This document shows, piece by piece, positions 1 to 12,109 of a stretch of DNA of 64,000 nucleotides; the stretch's first letter is position 1, and each line of letters begins with the position of its first letter. Made by a program: the position numbers and the translations under genes. Under the pieces are notes generated by a model. That model was not told the DNA's origin. It saw nothing but the letters and a program-made list of their open reading frames with translations, and ran no database searches. The stretch comes from Hymenopellis radicata (Eukaryota; Basidiomycota; Agaricomycetes; Agaricales; Physalacriaceae), in contig JADNRX010000029.1 of NCBI GenBank assembly GCA_015501595.1, positions 124,001 through 188,000 on the forward strand, written 5' to 3'.

Positions 1-760
1 GCTGGCAAACAGGGATTCCAACCAATTCAGTTTAGAACATCCGCAGAACAAGGCCGGTACGTGTTTTCATCTTGTTATGTGTTTCTTTGTTGAAATGGCC
101 AACAGAGTATGTCATGTCTACGTTGGACAAGGTCGCCAACTGGGCGAGGCAGAGTTCGATTTGGCCGGTGACGTTCGGTATGTGTTGGCGTCGCGTTTCG
201 TGTGGGTTTGTATTGACTCCTGGACAGGTCTCGCTTGCTGTGCTGTAGAGATGATGCACATGGCTGCCGCCCGCTACGACCAGGATAGGCTGGGTATCAT
301 CTTCCGAGCTAGTCCGCGCCAGAGTGAAATTATGATCGTCGCCGGTACTTTGACCAACAAAATGGCGCCTGCATTGCGAAGGGTATACGATCAAATGCCA
401 GAGCCTAGTGAGTGTGCCTCAGTGGCTTGTTCGGTCTGAATGACTGACGGTATGACAGGATGGGTGTCTCTATGGGATCGTGCGCCAACGGTGGCGGTTA
501 TTACCACTATCATACTCTGTGTTCGCGGTTGCGATCGTAAGTGGCAGGTTGCTGTGTACGTTCAGCTGCTCACGTTGTTGCAGGTATTCTTCCCGTGGAT
601 ATCTATGTCCCGGGATGCCCTCCCACTGCGGAGGCTCTGCTGTACGGTATGCTACAGCTACAGCGCAAAATGCGACGAAGCAGAAAGGCAGTCCTTTGGT
701 TTGTTGTTTTCTTCCGCGAGAACCTTTCAGTTATTGATTCCTTTAAGGTACCGCAAATAA
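1..760 (+). CDS. NDUFS7: NADH:ubiquinone oxidoreductase 20 kDa subunit (NDUFS7/NuoB), 5' truncated by window, frame-broken
   Basis: This is the PSST subunit of mitochondrial complex I, which carries the N2 iron-sulfur cluster. Exons read [18 protein letters not shown], then [20 protein letters not shown], then [20 protein letters not shown]. After an intron (537-583) comes [20 protein letters not shown], and a last intron (699-747) gives the short tail YRK and stop at 758-760. The tandem Cys of ACCAVEM and the Cys of PGCPP are N2 ligands in this family. In the exon at 459-536 the conserved stretch [14 protein letters not shown] and what follows is coded, but three separate one-base gaps (about 466, 510 and 521) put it in other frames. 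The frame recovers after the third gap, so no stop results, but the SCANGG Cys ligand is lost from the literal translation. The gene starts before the window. Identity is secure; whether the gaps are real is not. Confidence 0.93.
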
Positions 761-1326
761 ACGGCCGCGGCAATGTACTGTCTGTGTAGTATACGTTGTT
801 GGAATGGATGACCATCATTTTTTATTAACGTTTCGCGAGCTAAATGCTGAGGTTAATTCGGTTTTTTGAGGTAGAATACAAAGTGCGCGTGTTGCGCGCT
901 TCGCTGTCAAGACGATGTTGTTGACGTGTGGCAGGTTGTTAAAGTTAACGCGTACTTATCGTAAAGATAATGAACCAGGCACTGACATTGAGCTGTCTGT
1001 CCAGGCGACCCGTTCCGCCCAAGCGAAAAAAGCCGAGAAGAAATCGGGGACGGACTCGTAAAACCGTTTGTGGGGAGACCCGGGGTTTGCCGAATTTAGT
1101 ATGGGCAAGTCTCAAGACTGACTGCCATCATCTCAACCCTTGAGCGTGTTGTTGAACACCAACCTCGTAGTCCTCGACGCCGTCGTCGTTGTCCTAGGAG
1201 AGCCATTTGTCCTTCCCTTCTTTGGAACGGCCGTCGCCAGTAATAGGACCTGGCCCACTCTATCACCCTTACTAGGATCCTATCCGACCTCCCTTAATTT
1301 TTGGCCCACTTTTACGGGACACGACG
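761..1326. other. intergenic, no gene seen
   Basis: I see no conserved reading frame or RNA gene here. It holds the NDUFS7 3' region and the probable promoter of the serine-rich gene starting at 1327. Confidence 0.6.
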
Positions 1327-4300
1327 ATGGCGGCCACTCTCTTTCCTTCGCGAGCTGACACGAGTCCAAACTTGCCCACTATCTACCCCCGTAATCTCAT
1401 TTCCGACCTTGATTTTGGTGACAATCGATACCCCTCATTGATGCCCACTGCCCGACGTGCGAGCATGCTAGGGAACGACGTGGCCCGCGCTGGAATGGCG
1501 CCTGAACTGGCTTCAATAAGGCACCCGACAGAGCTGTCGGTGCCTCTAGGAGATGCTCAAAGCCACTCTGATCAGCACGTACCGGGGACGGGGGCATCCG
1601 ACATGCAGTCAATTAAATCCCAGTCGCAGGAGCCTGCGCGCAGTCAGGTCTCCTATGCGCTGCCTCAAGGCGCATCACGCCGTGTTGTCGAGCGTTACAG
1701 CTTGGAGGACAACCAGCCGTCGTCGTCACGAGGTCCGGAAGATACCACTTTCTCAACAGCCATGAACTCCCCCGACCGCTTGATAGTATTCCTTTCAACT
1801 CCTCCCCCGCCATCCGTCCGCGCCTGCTGGTCCCAGTGCTATTCCTCCAGCTATCGTTCCGCTTTCCGCCTCCCCCGGATATGTGCCGCCAATATCGTCT
1901 CGAAACCGGGCCTTTCCCCAGCAACCCACTTATATCACTCAAACAGCTACACCAAAGCCTGTCAATCCTGTTTATTCCCCACGGCCACCGCAGGAGGAAG
2001 TCTGTCTTGAATGTGCTATGCGCGACCAAGATATGGCCGACGTCGACGTGACTACTCCTGGCGTCTGGGATAGGGAGAGCGACGTCCTTTATGAGGAGCT
2101 AAAGGCCCGAGAACGGGAAGAAGAACTCACTGGCGTTATCCAGTCCGATGAACCACCGCGGCCCAAGTCCAAAGGCGGTAAACTTACAGAGCAGAACATT
2201 AAGATATGGCTGAGCGTAGTACGCTAATCTTCTTTTTTTCTTTCTCATTTCACGCATAACCTTGTTTGCAGAACCCGAAAGAACCGGCTTCGCGACAAAA
2301 CACCCTCAACAATTACGTTACGTCTCAGCGCAAGCTTATCGAGGCGGAGGTCCTTGCCCATGCACGGGCCATGCAGGAGGCCAAACAACTGGACAATAGA
2401 ATGCGGGATACTTACTCCTCTCTCCGGCGTTCTGCATATGATTCGGGTGCGACTGCTGCGCCAATGGATGACACCGGGGGCGTCCGCATTCGCCCTCCCC
2501 GATCGCCTTCTACTCCTCGAACCCGCTGCACGATCGTACCCATTCACGAGAGGTCACTCTCTTGGAGAATGGCATGATTGTGGAGCACGTGGATGTCCGA
2601 AAGGAAGAACGAGAGGCGCGTGAACGCCGTCGTAAGGAGGAGAGACGTGCTCGTAAATCCTCAAGGAGTTCTGTGATAGACATGTCCTCGGTCATGTCTA
2701 CTCCCAGCCTGCCAACTCATGCTGATAGTGGAGTCGGATTGAAGCCTTACTCTCGCTATTCACAAGGTAGTCCTGCTCGTCCCATGAGCGTGTTGACAAC
2801 GCCTATGGATCGTCCAGAATTTCCGCGTGCGCAATCGCAGGCTTCTTTCTCGGATGTCCACAGTTTGGGATCGTCATCTCCACGACGCTCTCGTTTCTTT
2901 GGCTTCTCCAACTTCAAGGATGGATGGGCTAGTCGGGATAGTTTAGCGCCCTCCGCCATGATGTCTGGTAGCATGATGGATATGCAGTACGTTTCTTTCG
3001 CATTGATACATTCAACCACACACTGACATATCGCTCTCTCTCTCAGTGTCGCTCTACAGAAAGAAAACTCTGATGCTGCCAGATATGGCTTAGGCGAATC
3101 TTCTCGTCGTAGTCAGCTCTGGTCTGCCGCTGATCTGTTGCAACCCACGACGTCCCGGTTATCAAACCAATCAGAACCCAAGCCCAAGAAGAAGAAAGGT
3201 CTTGCGAAAATCTGGGGCATTGTGACACGTTCTTCGAGGAACGAAAGCAAAAGGCAGACGGAATCGAATGGCAGGACTGATGATGAGCCTTTAGCTCCGC
3301 CTCCGCCACTCACATATTTACTGAGCCGTGAAGGGCGTCATGTCTCCACTCCGACTCTTTCGAGCCCGACCATGAAGATGTCGATGTCACCGGTCGCATT
3401 ATCGCCTACGAGTGCCTCTTCGACTCACCTCCCCACTCTCTCGTCCTCCCGACCGTCCGGGTCCGGTTCGGACTCTGATACTGCTATCGCCAGGCAGCCC
3501 AGTGCAAACTACGATGACGACCAGCGGACCCCAGAGGATCGCTTGTCCAAAAACATTTCTTCCATGACGTCCGAACCTGATATGCGAAGACGCATGTCGC
3601 GAAGCCCATCGTCTTCTCCCAATCACACGCCCACCCTTCTGACCGTCCATACTAACAACACTAATCCCGGTGCTAATTTAACCCGTGAAAAGTCGCTTCC
3701 GCCAATACCGGGGGACATGCGACGGCAACGTTCTTCTGAGCAACGTTTGGCCGCAGACAACCGCCCACAAACAATGTACACGTTCGATTCGCGGCCCAAC
3801 CCTGCTGGCGGCAGTCCTGCTCATGACTTTTTGCCGCCGCAAGCACCGTTCCGCAATGGAGAGGTGCGAAGGCAGTCGTTTGGAGGGCTTACGACGCGTC
3901 CTAATCTTGACGTACAGCTCGCACGGAATCAAGGCAGCACTCCTCGCTCTTCGACCGCACTCGGCGTCAACTATGACGAGTTTGGCGGATCCCGTCGATC
4001 CTTACGACTCGACTCTTCCTCAAACCGCGCTAGCTTCTTCGGGGGTCCGACCAAGCGCAAGTCGCGGTTTGGATTGACGTCACTATTTGGGAAGAAGCAG
4101 CAGCCGGAGCGAAATGTGATGCAGGAGAACGTTGCACAGCAGGTCCCGTCATTCAGACGTTCGGCAGGAAGCGATGGACTAGACGATTCGATGACGAATG
4201 GCGGGTACGGCTCGACGTCGCGGCACAGTGCGTTGAGCGCAAGTGCTAATAGCGCAGCACCTGGAGCGAGGATGTCTGTGACCTCGCGAAAAGCGCTCGA

Positions 4301-4379
4301 GGAGCTCGTGGCGCAGGATTCGAATTTTTTGGCATACCGGTATCCGTCCAACGACCAGCATTTAGATCTCCTGCGATGA
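1327..4379 (+). CDS. Large Ser/Pro-rich basic protein, conserved central block, function unknown
   Basis: The start ATG at 1327 has a good context (acgacgATGGCG). The first part is disordered and Ser/Pro rich. A denser block follows, containing VCLECAMRDQDMADVDVTTP, then an acidic/basic helical stretch ending NIKIWLSV. After an intron (about 2220-2271) come NPKEPASRQNTLNNYVTSQR and a charged helix with RMRDTYSSLRRSAYD. Next is ENGMIVEHVDVRKEEREARE followed by an Arg/Lys/Glu-rich coiled-coil-like run. A second intron (about 2989-3046) leads to KKKKGLAKIWGIVTRSSRN and a long Ser-rich C-terminal region with several basic KRKSRFG-type patches. Such proteins are widespread in Agaricomycetes without known function, as far as I recall. 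The reading frame changes near 1775-1825 and 2535-2552 with no convincing intron, so either introns were missed or bases are missing. About 900 residues in total. Confidence 0.72.
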
Positions 4380-4660
4380 CATCTGACTGCTATTGTACAT
4401 GTTTCCTACTCCTGTATATCACCCTTACCTGCCACTCTTTCGGATTTTGCTCTCATGTAGTCGTTCGCTTATTTTTTCTCTCAGTGTCTAAATATCCCCC
4501 GGACTTATACTTACTGGTACCCACTAAAATTATTGCATGGTCATCGCTCTGTGGTGGCGGGAATTAAAGAAGCGCAGGTTTTTAGATCCTACCGGCCACT
4601 TGTTTTTGAGCACGGACGCCACAAATTAGTGCATTTCATGTGTCAATCCTACAGACTTGT

Positions 4661-5758
4661 TCACTCCTTAACCGTAGCAGCGTAGCCTTTCCCAGACGCA
4701 TGATTCAAGGCCAATGTGATTGCCATCTCTGACTTGCCAGCTTCGAACTTTTGGAAGACTGTCGCGGCCATGCCAATGGGTACAGCATCGTCGCCGTTGA
4801 CGAGAGGCGGCATAACCAACTTGATGAATTCGTCAAGCGACATCCATGTCTTGGAAAGCTTCTCGGTCGTTCCGGCAGCTAAGGAATGGATGATGGATGA
4901 ATCAGCAAATACTAGGCGAAAGGTAAACGCGTTACCGTCGTGAAGTTCTGATTCTACAAGACTGCGGGGGGAGAATTCAGATTTGGATGTTCTCAAGAAG
5001 AAAAGCACTGACGGCGGGATAATTTCCACCACGTGAATGTTCGTGCCCACGAAAGACGCACGTAAAGCCATGGCGTAGCTGTGCAAGGCGGCTTTGGTGG
5101 CGGAGTAGTTTGGAAGCGACGCTGAAGGGACCATGCAGAGCCCAGACGTGACGATGATGATCGAAATGTGGCGGCCTTCAGCCTGCAGAAGTTTCAGTGG
5201 CAGTGTCGGGGGAATGAATATACCATACGTACGTTCAACTTTTTGAAGTGGGGCAGCAGATAGTTGACAGCAAAGACATTCGCGGTGTAGTTGACGTGAA
5301 GCTCGTCGAGGAATTCTTGATGTTGACCCTTTGTTAGCAGAAAGGTAGACAGACACAAGAGAGCGCGATATTTACTTTGAGAATCAAAAGTCTCGGGCTG
5401 GTCAGGTCAAAGTTGCGCTGGATACCCGCGTTCAGCACTACAGCGTCGAGCTATCCAACGATCGTTTTAGTTCCTCAGCACTACAATTGAAGAGGAGGAC
5501 GATTAGCACATCAGGATACGTCGCGACAATATTCCTCAAGTTCGCTTTGAGCGCCTCTTTATCCACCGAAAGATCCAGAGATACGGCGTTGAGCCCGCGC
5601 TGCTCCAACTCCTCGAGTCGCGCTTTCCGCCGGCCAGCTGCGACGACTTGGGGCTTGGAAGGCAGATCTGCGAGAGCTAGAGCCAGGGCACGACCGATGC
5701 CAGACGTGGCGCCAGTGACAAGGATGCACTTGCGCGTGCTGATACCATTGAGCGACAT
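4661..5758 (-). CDS. Short-chain dehydrogenase/reductase (SDR)
   Basis: This is a classical NAD(P)-dependent SDR. The start at 5758 reads MSLNGISTRKCILVTGATSG, with the Rossmann motif GATSGIG. Strand-4 LDAVVLNAG, the substrate-site serine in IIIVTSG and the catalytic NYSATKAALHSYAM (Tyr-x-x-x-Lys) follow in order. At least four introns are needed, for example between ATYPD and LDAVV (about 5440-5500), after LLILK (GTAAAT donor, 47 nt) and after HFKKLN. The C-terminal part contains LVESELHDG, GTTEKLSKTWMSLDEFIKLV and ends AATVKE at the stop 4661-4663. A paralogue with the same architecture lies at 28782-29845. The substrate cannot be inferred; the sequence has no special targeting signal. Confidence 0.88.
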
Positions 5759-6350
5759 CGGAGGGAAGAATCAAGGCGTAATAGATTCGTGGGCAATGGG
5801 CATAGAATGTGACATGGGCGGCGAACAGTGATCTGGTTCCGTGTCGATTTCGTGGGTACGAGGGTATACGGATATAATTACGTTCCGGAGTGACTGATGC
5901 TGTCAAGACACAGAAAGAATAGGTTTGTGGCGGAGTAACGTTGCCGAGATCACGGTCTGTCCAAGGTCTGTCCAACTGTACGATTAGGCAGGCTCCAGTT
6001 GAGGATTCGACAGACAGGGATACAGTACGATCAGCGCGACGTAGCCAACAAAGTTCGTTGGCTTTCAGGCATCCGTTGCAGTGAGAAAGCTCATCCAGAC
6101 CTTGAACTCGACCATGACCGAATGTAACAAAGTGAACGCACACTGACCACACCGAAACCGCGTTGCTGTGACACGAGGGTGAAAACATCAAAGCATCAAG
6201 TCACGAAAATTAAACGTGGGAAACTAGATGTTGTAGGCAACGTCCAACGTAGGCATCAAGTTCATCGAAGATGTAGAAGGAAAAACAAATCTAATGTAAT
6301 GTAATGCAGAAGGGTATGCACAGAAGGGTATGCATAATGGAGGCCGTGTA
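5759..6350. other. intergenic; short direct repeat downstream of PNS1
   Basis: No gene is recognised. Near 6306-6334 a 14-nt unit (cagaagggtatgca) occurs twice in tandem, preceded by a short taatg repetition. The remainder is the shared upstream region of the SDR and the 3' flank of PNS1. Confidence 0.55.
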
Positions 6351-8610
6351 TTAGGAATGCGGAACTCCTTGGGTGACATGAGGATATGTCGAAGCGACGA
6401 GCTGCAGGGTGTCAGTCGGCGCGCCCTCTGGAGACTTCATTACTTACGGCGAAGAGTTCTGGCGCCCGGATCGCAAGGACTTGAGGATCTTCACCAAGGC
6501 CCACAAAACTTTAGAACAAACAGTATGTCAGGATATACGGACGGCGCTTTTCTCGAACACCTACATTGTCGATACACCGGCTTCAATCGCAGAAGATAGA
6601 GTCAAGGCTATGAAGATTATCGATGAGATCAATGGTTCGAAGGAAGACAGCGCAGCAGCTCACAGCATTGTAGGCCGATCAAGAACGCGAACAGTAGCAT
6701 GGGAGCGGTGTACTGTCCATCAAAGTTGTAGGATGGGGATGTGACTGATACGAACTGTCAGAAACGCACAGCCGAGAAGAAACAGATTTCCTACAGCGCA
6801 AGTAGAGATAGGCGAAAAGACTGCATAGCAGCCCGATAGCGTATGCGCCCCATGTCAGCGCTAGACGACCCATCAGTATCAGTGAAGTTACGAAAGGGAG
6901 TTGAAACATGCTCACTCATTCCGACCAACGAATCGTTCACAAGCGCATCAATGCCACGGTCCTTGAATAATCTCCAAGTGTCTTTAGCTGCCGGAATATA
7001 TGCCTTGCCATATAAAGCTATGTGAGAAATTAGAATCACTACAGGATACTTAGAAGAGCATGACTGACAAATTTCAATGTAAGCGTATCTGTTGAAATAT
7101 TCCACCATATTCTCAATGCAGCCGATGAAACATGCGGCACAACAAGCCAGACACGCTTCGACAGCTAAATGACCGACTGTCAACTCACAGGAAGTAGTCT
7201 AGAAGAATGCACTTACGATGACCATCGGCACTTGCATTGTTCGCCGCTGTGCGTAGAATCATGCGTAAGAGCTCCAGCAGAGTCACGATGAGAGAACCAA
7301 ATGCAATGGATCCCAAGGACAGTGTTGATGCTCGTCCAAGGGCTGACAACGTGGGATGCTTGGGCTATGCAGTACCTTGATCAGAACAAACTCTTAATAG
7401 AGAACTGACCACACTCTCACCATCTCTCCCATACTCTTGGGGCCGAAGTAGTACCAGGACCCATATGGACCACCAGCCAAGGTAGCAAGCGCCACATTGC
7501 CGATAACCTGGGAGGTCCACAAGAAGGAAAATGTCTCATAGAAAACGAGACCTGCGACTTTGCCACCGGAACATGAAGACGTTTCGCATGCTAGGCCATG
7601 TTAGCCTAAGAGCAAAGATTCAGAAAAGTACGTACATGGGTTTCCGGGCGTCCATTTAGAATAGGTAGCAATGACGGTAAATGTGAACCACACAGCGAGA
7701 CAAGCTTGGAGGAACAAGGCGGACATCGCCACCGCATACACGCTCATGTGATGTTTCGAGACATCCATCACAACTTGTAACAGAAGAGATGCGAAGGGGA
7801 TCCGGGATTTGAAGCCCCAGTACGAGAAAATAGACAATAGGGCAATGATCGTAAATATGATCGCCCCAGCTGAAGAGGGAAATGAGCGCAGTCGAAGTCA
7901 ATAACGCGGCAGAACATACAATAATACTTCGTGATCCAATAATAGATGCATATACCACTGGAGATGCTGATAGTCAGTAACGAACTTCTAAGGCGGTGAA
8001 GAGCACACGGACATGTTCAACGCTATAGTCAATATTAGTGTGATATGCATGATCATGCGCGTGAACATTCTAGTGAGCATGAGATATGCCGTTGATAGAA
8101 GAAGTGCCGCTCCAGTGATCAGAAGTAGCAGGTAGACGGCTGATCTAGAGGCCATATGAAAGTCAGAAACTGGCGACACTGACAACGCGTTACACGCACC
8201 TGTTCAACGTGATGTTCGTCCCAGAGGTGGCCCCCGGCTTGCCCAATCCTCCACCTAAACCGCCCTCAGCGACCCACGATTGCAAAGCAATCCCGGAGAG
8301 AACAGCAAATCCAATGAACTGTGGTATCTCTTAGTAGAGTTCTGGCAAGCAAAAGGGGGACTGTCCACACCTGTAAGATGAATAGGACGAGAAAGATGGG
8401 ATCATTGATCTTTTTCTTGGGCTTGAACCTCTCCCCTTCATAGGGATTCTTTACATCCTGAGCATAAGGCTGACTTGGGGGCATAGGCTGTGAATACTGG
8501 GGCGTTGGCCCAGGATAAGGCGCGTTCGAGTCGTACTGAGGGTATTGTTGAGGGGGATAGTGCTGAGGAGGTGGCCCCCATTGTTGATTAAGATTCTGGA
8601 AATTCGCCAT
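6351..8610 (-). CDS. PNS1: PNS1, choline-transporter-like (CTL/SLC44) membrane protein
   Basis: The protein starts with a Pro/Gln/Tyr-rich cytoplasmic tail (MANFQNLNQQWGPPPQHY) ending in KPKKKINDPIFLVLFILQ, the family's hallmark before the first membrane span. Later exons give FIGFAVLSGIALQSW, YLLLLITGAALLLSTAYLML, and near the C-terminus LFKDRGIDALVNDSLVGM, then LTWGAYAIGLLCSLFAYLYL. The last exons read FTSPSYNFDGQYTAP, LTLSSAIEAGVSTI, FVGLGEDPQVLAIRAPELFA and end VTQGVPHS with stop at 6351. This covers the complete family length with about ten short introns and no frame break. The family consists of multi-pass plasma-membrane proteins; the transport substrate of yeast Pns1 is not firmly known. 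Confidence 0.93.
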
Positions 8611-9563
8611 CGAGAGCGACCTGCTCGCTGGCTAGGAAGAGCGACGTGGATGGTGGCGAAAGGCAGGACGTAAAAGGCTAAGCAATCACTACTTCTCAGC
8701 GGATAGGGGCTACCAGTACTTATAGTTGGCTGCACTGCAAGCACCGGTTCCTTTTCGGACGTAACTGAGCGGGTTTTGTTACTCAACGTAAATATAAAGT
8801 GCTTCTTCGTTACCGCAGAAACGGCGGTAACGCCTTCTTTCCCTGCTAAAATAATCGCTTTTGACGGCTGGGACGTGGCGGGGATTTGGCAAGCGTTTCT
8901 ACGTCTCGATTGGGCAACTTTCATCCCAATCGGGTAATCAACTCCTTTCTTATCAACGCCACTCTGCTCACTCGCGTCGAGTCTGCACACTCGGGCGTGA
9001 CAGAAGCCTCTCTGAGTGAGCATATCTGCTGAGACGACTTGCCAACACGGTCATCTTCAACTTCGATGCACAGTTCATGCAACGCGACTGCTTCCGGCTC
9101 TGTTGAGCGCGGTAATGCTCGTTTGGCATGAGCTATCGACGAGTTCTTCTAACACAGGATACGGACATTTTCACAACCTGTGGCCGTCTTCACAATTTGT
9201 GTTCTGTATGCTGTGCGAACACGCAGTCACTGCGAATGCGGAAATTTACATGACCGCCGTGCGCGCGTACTACATCGAAGGTCCTGAGGCAGTCAGCCTA
9301 ATCTGAGATGGCTCTCGCAATGACTAGCATGGACCACTAGATAGAGAATCACGGTGTAGATTACTGAGTCCTGATAATAAGAAATAAAATGTCCGTGGTC
9401 CACTACATACTGTTGCCCTGAGTTCATTGTGTGGATTTCAGCACTACCATTTGTAGCACACAAAAGCGGGCCCGTCATATTAGCATGGAAATGTTTCTAC
9501 CTGCAAGACGAAGCGTTACTACCCCCGTCACTGCCCCAGGCGGTAACGCACACATACGGTACA
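8611..9563. other. intergenic, no gene seen
   Basis: This holds the upstream region of PNS1 (immediately left end) and the 3' flank of ATG22. The longer open frames have no recognisable composition or intron structure. Confidence 0.55.
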
Positions 9564-11840
9564 TCACTCATCGGATTTCTCCGCGTTCAACCTGTTATCC
9601 TCCGCCCAGGCTACAGCATCGTGTCTGCCTTTCTCAACATCCACCATAAACCAAATGACCACTGACGCACAAACGCAGAGCGCAAATAGGAATGGAAAGC
9701 CCATCCAGTTGTTCCCCGAGTTGTCTATGATGGCTTGGATAACGTTGGGTCCAATCATCGACGAGGCGCGATTTGACAAGCCGAAGAGGCCGAAGAACTG
9801 AAGAATCCGTTAGGTGAGATGGACGGCGAGTTGCACACATACCATATTGTCAAAGCCCGGGGGAGTCAGTTCGGCCTAGATGATGATCAAAAAGTGTCAG
9901 CTTTGGTCGAGTCTGACTAAGGGAGACTACCATCATGGTTTGTGCTGCAGACGAAAAAAGTTAGACGCGCAATGGCAATGTTGAGAGATTCCTACAGTAG
10001 GCATAGTAAGGCGCTTGGAACACTCCAAATATGGCATTATAAAACCTAATATACCAAATGAGATTAGCCTCCAGTAACCCCACGATGGTTAGGTCGTACC
10101 AAAATTCCCATTCCTGATGAAAGCTGGACATAATAGTCAACGGAAGTCGGGCGCTAGAGAAAAGTTCACCTACCCAATGACATCCGTCCATATGCCAATC
10201 ATACCCCACAGTGGAATCAAAATTGTTACCACGTTGGTAACGACGAACTAGAGCGAAAATTGGCGATTGAACGGGGTAAGTTGTACCTGGAGACGCACCA
10301 TCCTCTTCGTACTGATCTTCCAGTACTTCTGAATGTACCAGAACCCTAACGTACTTGCTGTAGACGTGAAAGCCTGAACTAGCCCCAGATACGTATTCTG
10401 GAGGAAGCTGAATGAGAATTTCTCATTCTGACAGATGGACACCAGAGTCCCAGTCGTGTTCAGACCCTGGAAGGAGCTGATCAGGGCGAACAGGGAAATA
10501 TCAAGAAATGAACCTACGTCGGCAAGAAGGAAAAAGGAGAAGAGGTAGATGAAGGTGTACGGAAGTTTCTTGTACTGTTTCATGGCTTGCCAGATTTGTT
10601 TCCATCCGATAGTGAGGTAATGTTCACCCTTGGGAACAGGTGGTCCAGGACGAGGCTGCTGGAAGATGAACCACCAAATACCAGTCAAAACCCAGTATCC
10701 ATTAGTGCTATAAATGACTATCAGTTTAGGTCGCGGAATGCACGTTCAATGCTTACAAAACGAGAACATAGTTGTTGACGCGGGGATTGTCCGCGAGGGG
10801 AAGAAGAAGAGAAAGATTCAAACACAGCGTCACGATGTATCCGATGTTACTGTGAGTCTGCACCTTGTGAATAACCTGGTTGACGAGTGAATTGATGACA
10901 ACTTACCGTGCTTATGTTGCTGATACGGTTCTTCTCTAAACTCTCTTCCCTTTCGTATTCCTCGCTGGACACCTCCCCTTTCTCGTAGGCATCACGCAGT
11001 TCCCTCGCATGGGATGTATTTCGAGCAAGGCGCGGAAAGAGGGCCGCGTAGAATACCAGGGTGGCACCATACGATATGAATCCAACCATGTAGAGGGCCA
11101 TCGCAACCCCCAACGTGATGGCACTACCCAACGGAGTAAAAAAAAAATAACGTGGAAGCAGGACAAGCGAGAAAACACACCTGTCAGGCTCATAGTGGCG
11201 AACTGGGCTGCCCAACAGACACAAGTTATAACGAGAAGCAGCCACCGTCCAAAAGTCCCATAGTCTGCAGCAGATCCAATGGTCGTAAAAATCAAAGTCA
11301 TAACCTACACAGATATCAGAAAGCAACAATAAAAGTTTGTTGATACGTACCGCGAAACTGACACCATTCGCCACGAGAACAACGCTCGAAACGGCTTTGG
11401 TTCCGCTCCCCCAAGGTACGACGCACTGTCCTGAGGCATCCGACGCGTTACAAGAAGCGCCTGGGCCCTTGACGGGGTCATATCCAGCCGCAAATGCGAG
11501 AGACTGGAAAAGTGTCATGGCGTAACCATTAGGACCGACGCCCTAGCGATGAGATGTTAGTAGGCGTGGAGTTGTGGTGATACGAAATACCAACATTATC
11601 ACCATTGTAGTACACTACATAGATGGTTAGTACGACGATGCAGCAGCTTATTGAAGTCAACGTACAATAGTAGCTCCACAATTCGCGTCTAGTAACGACT
11701 GGCTCGTCTTTACTTATAGAAGACACAAGCTGAATGCCCGTGCGACTGCGTTGGCGAAGACCGTCCTTGTTGAGAGAGCTATCCTTGCTATCGACCTCAT
11801 CGACGGGAAGCGTCGGAACTTGATCGAGAACTCCAGACAT
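9564..11840 (-). CDS. ATG22: ATG22, vacuolar amino-acid effluxer
   Basis: This multi-spanning major-facilitator protein exports amino acids from the vacuole after autophagic breakdown. The start at 11840 reads MSGVLDQVPTLPVDEVDSKD and leads to RRELWSYY. The next exons read GPNGYAMTLFQSLAFAAGYD, a luminal loop with paired Cys (SCNASDASGQCVVPWGSGTK), VSSVVLVANGVSFAV and MTLIFTTIGSAADYGTFGRW. Later come LARNTSHARELRDAYEKGEV, NTTGTLVSICQNEKFSFSF and KISTKRMVRLQV. The end is GPNVIQAIIDNSGNNWMGFP and VDVEKGRHDAVAWAEDNR, typical of the family C-terminus. It is divided by many introns of about 50 nt and is frame-consistent throughout. It diverges from HYPK over a 269-bp spacer. Confidence 0.95.
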
Positions 11841-12109
11841 GGTCGTGCCAGATGGAGGACAAGTTGAAAGCCTGACTGAATTTAAGAGCAGAATGGAGCT
11901 CAGGGCTGGCACGCGGCGGAGATGATAAGAGCTGGAAATAGCTTCGAGTCAGATGACTGGCCCTGTCGCCGCGAGGGCCCGCGACGCATGGGTATTAATA
12001 TTAATGATACTTAGCAGGGAAGACGCGACCGTCGGGGACCTGGTCGCGACTCGCGACTTCAAAGAGCAGTCGCGTCACAACTGATCGCGATCGTCACGCC
12101 CACCACACC
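11841..12109. promoter_or_regulatory. Divergent promoter shared by ATG22 (-) and HYPK (+)
   Basis: The 269-bp spacer separates two start codons facing away from each other. Between about 11960 and 12100 the core GTCGCG or TCGCGA appears repeatedly: around 12035-12060 (ggtcgcgactcgcgac), 12065-12075 (agtcgcgtca) and 12084-12095 (atcgcgat). It also contains the palindrome attaatattaat near 11995. The regulatory reading is an inference from position and repetition. Confidence 0.5.

Noticed and set aside
6740..6790. Apparent frameshift near the PNS1 C-terminus
   Set aside because: Using the acceptor at ...GTATCAG instead of the first AG restores LRFTSPSYN exactly as expected for the family.
8451..9023. 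190-codon minus-strand open frame overlapping the PNS1 start
   Set aside because: It overlaps PNS1 exon 1 in another frame; composition is random-like and no motif is seen.
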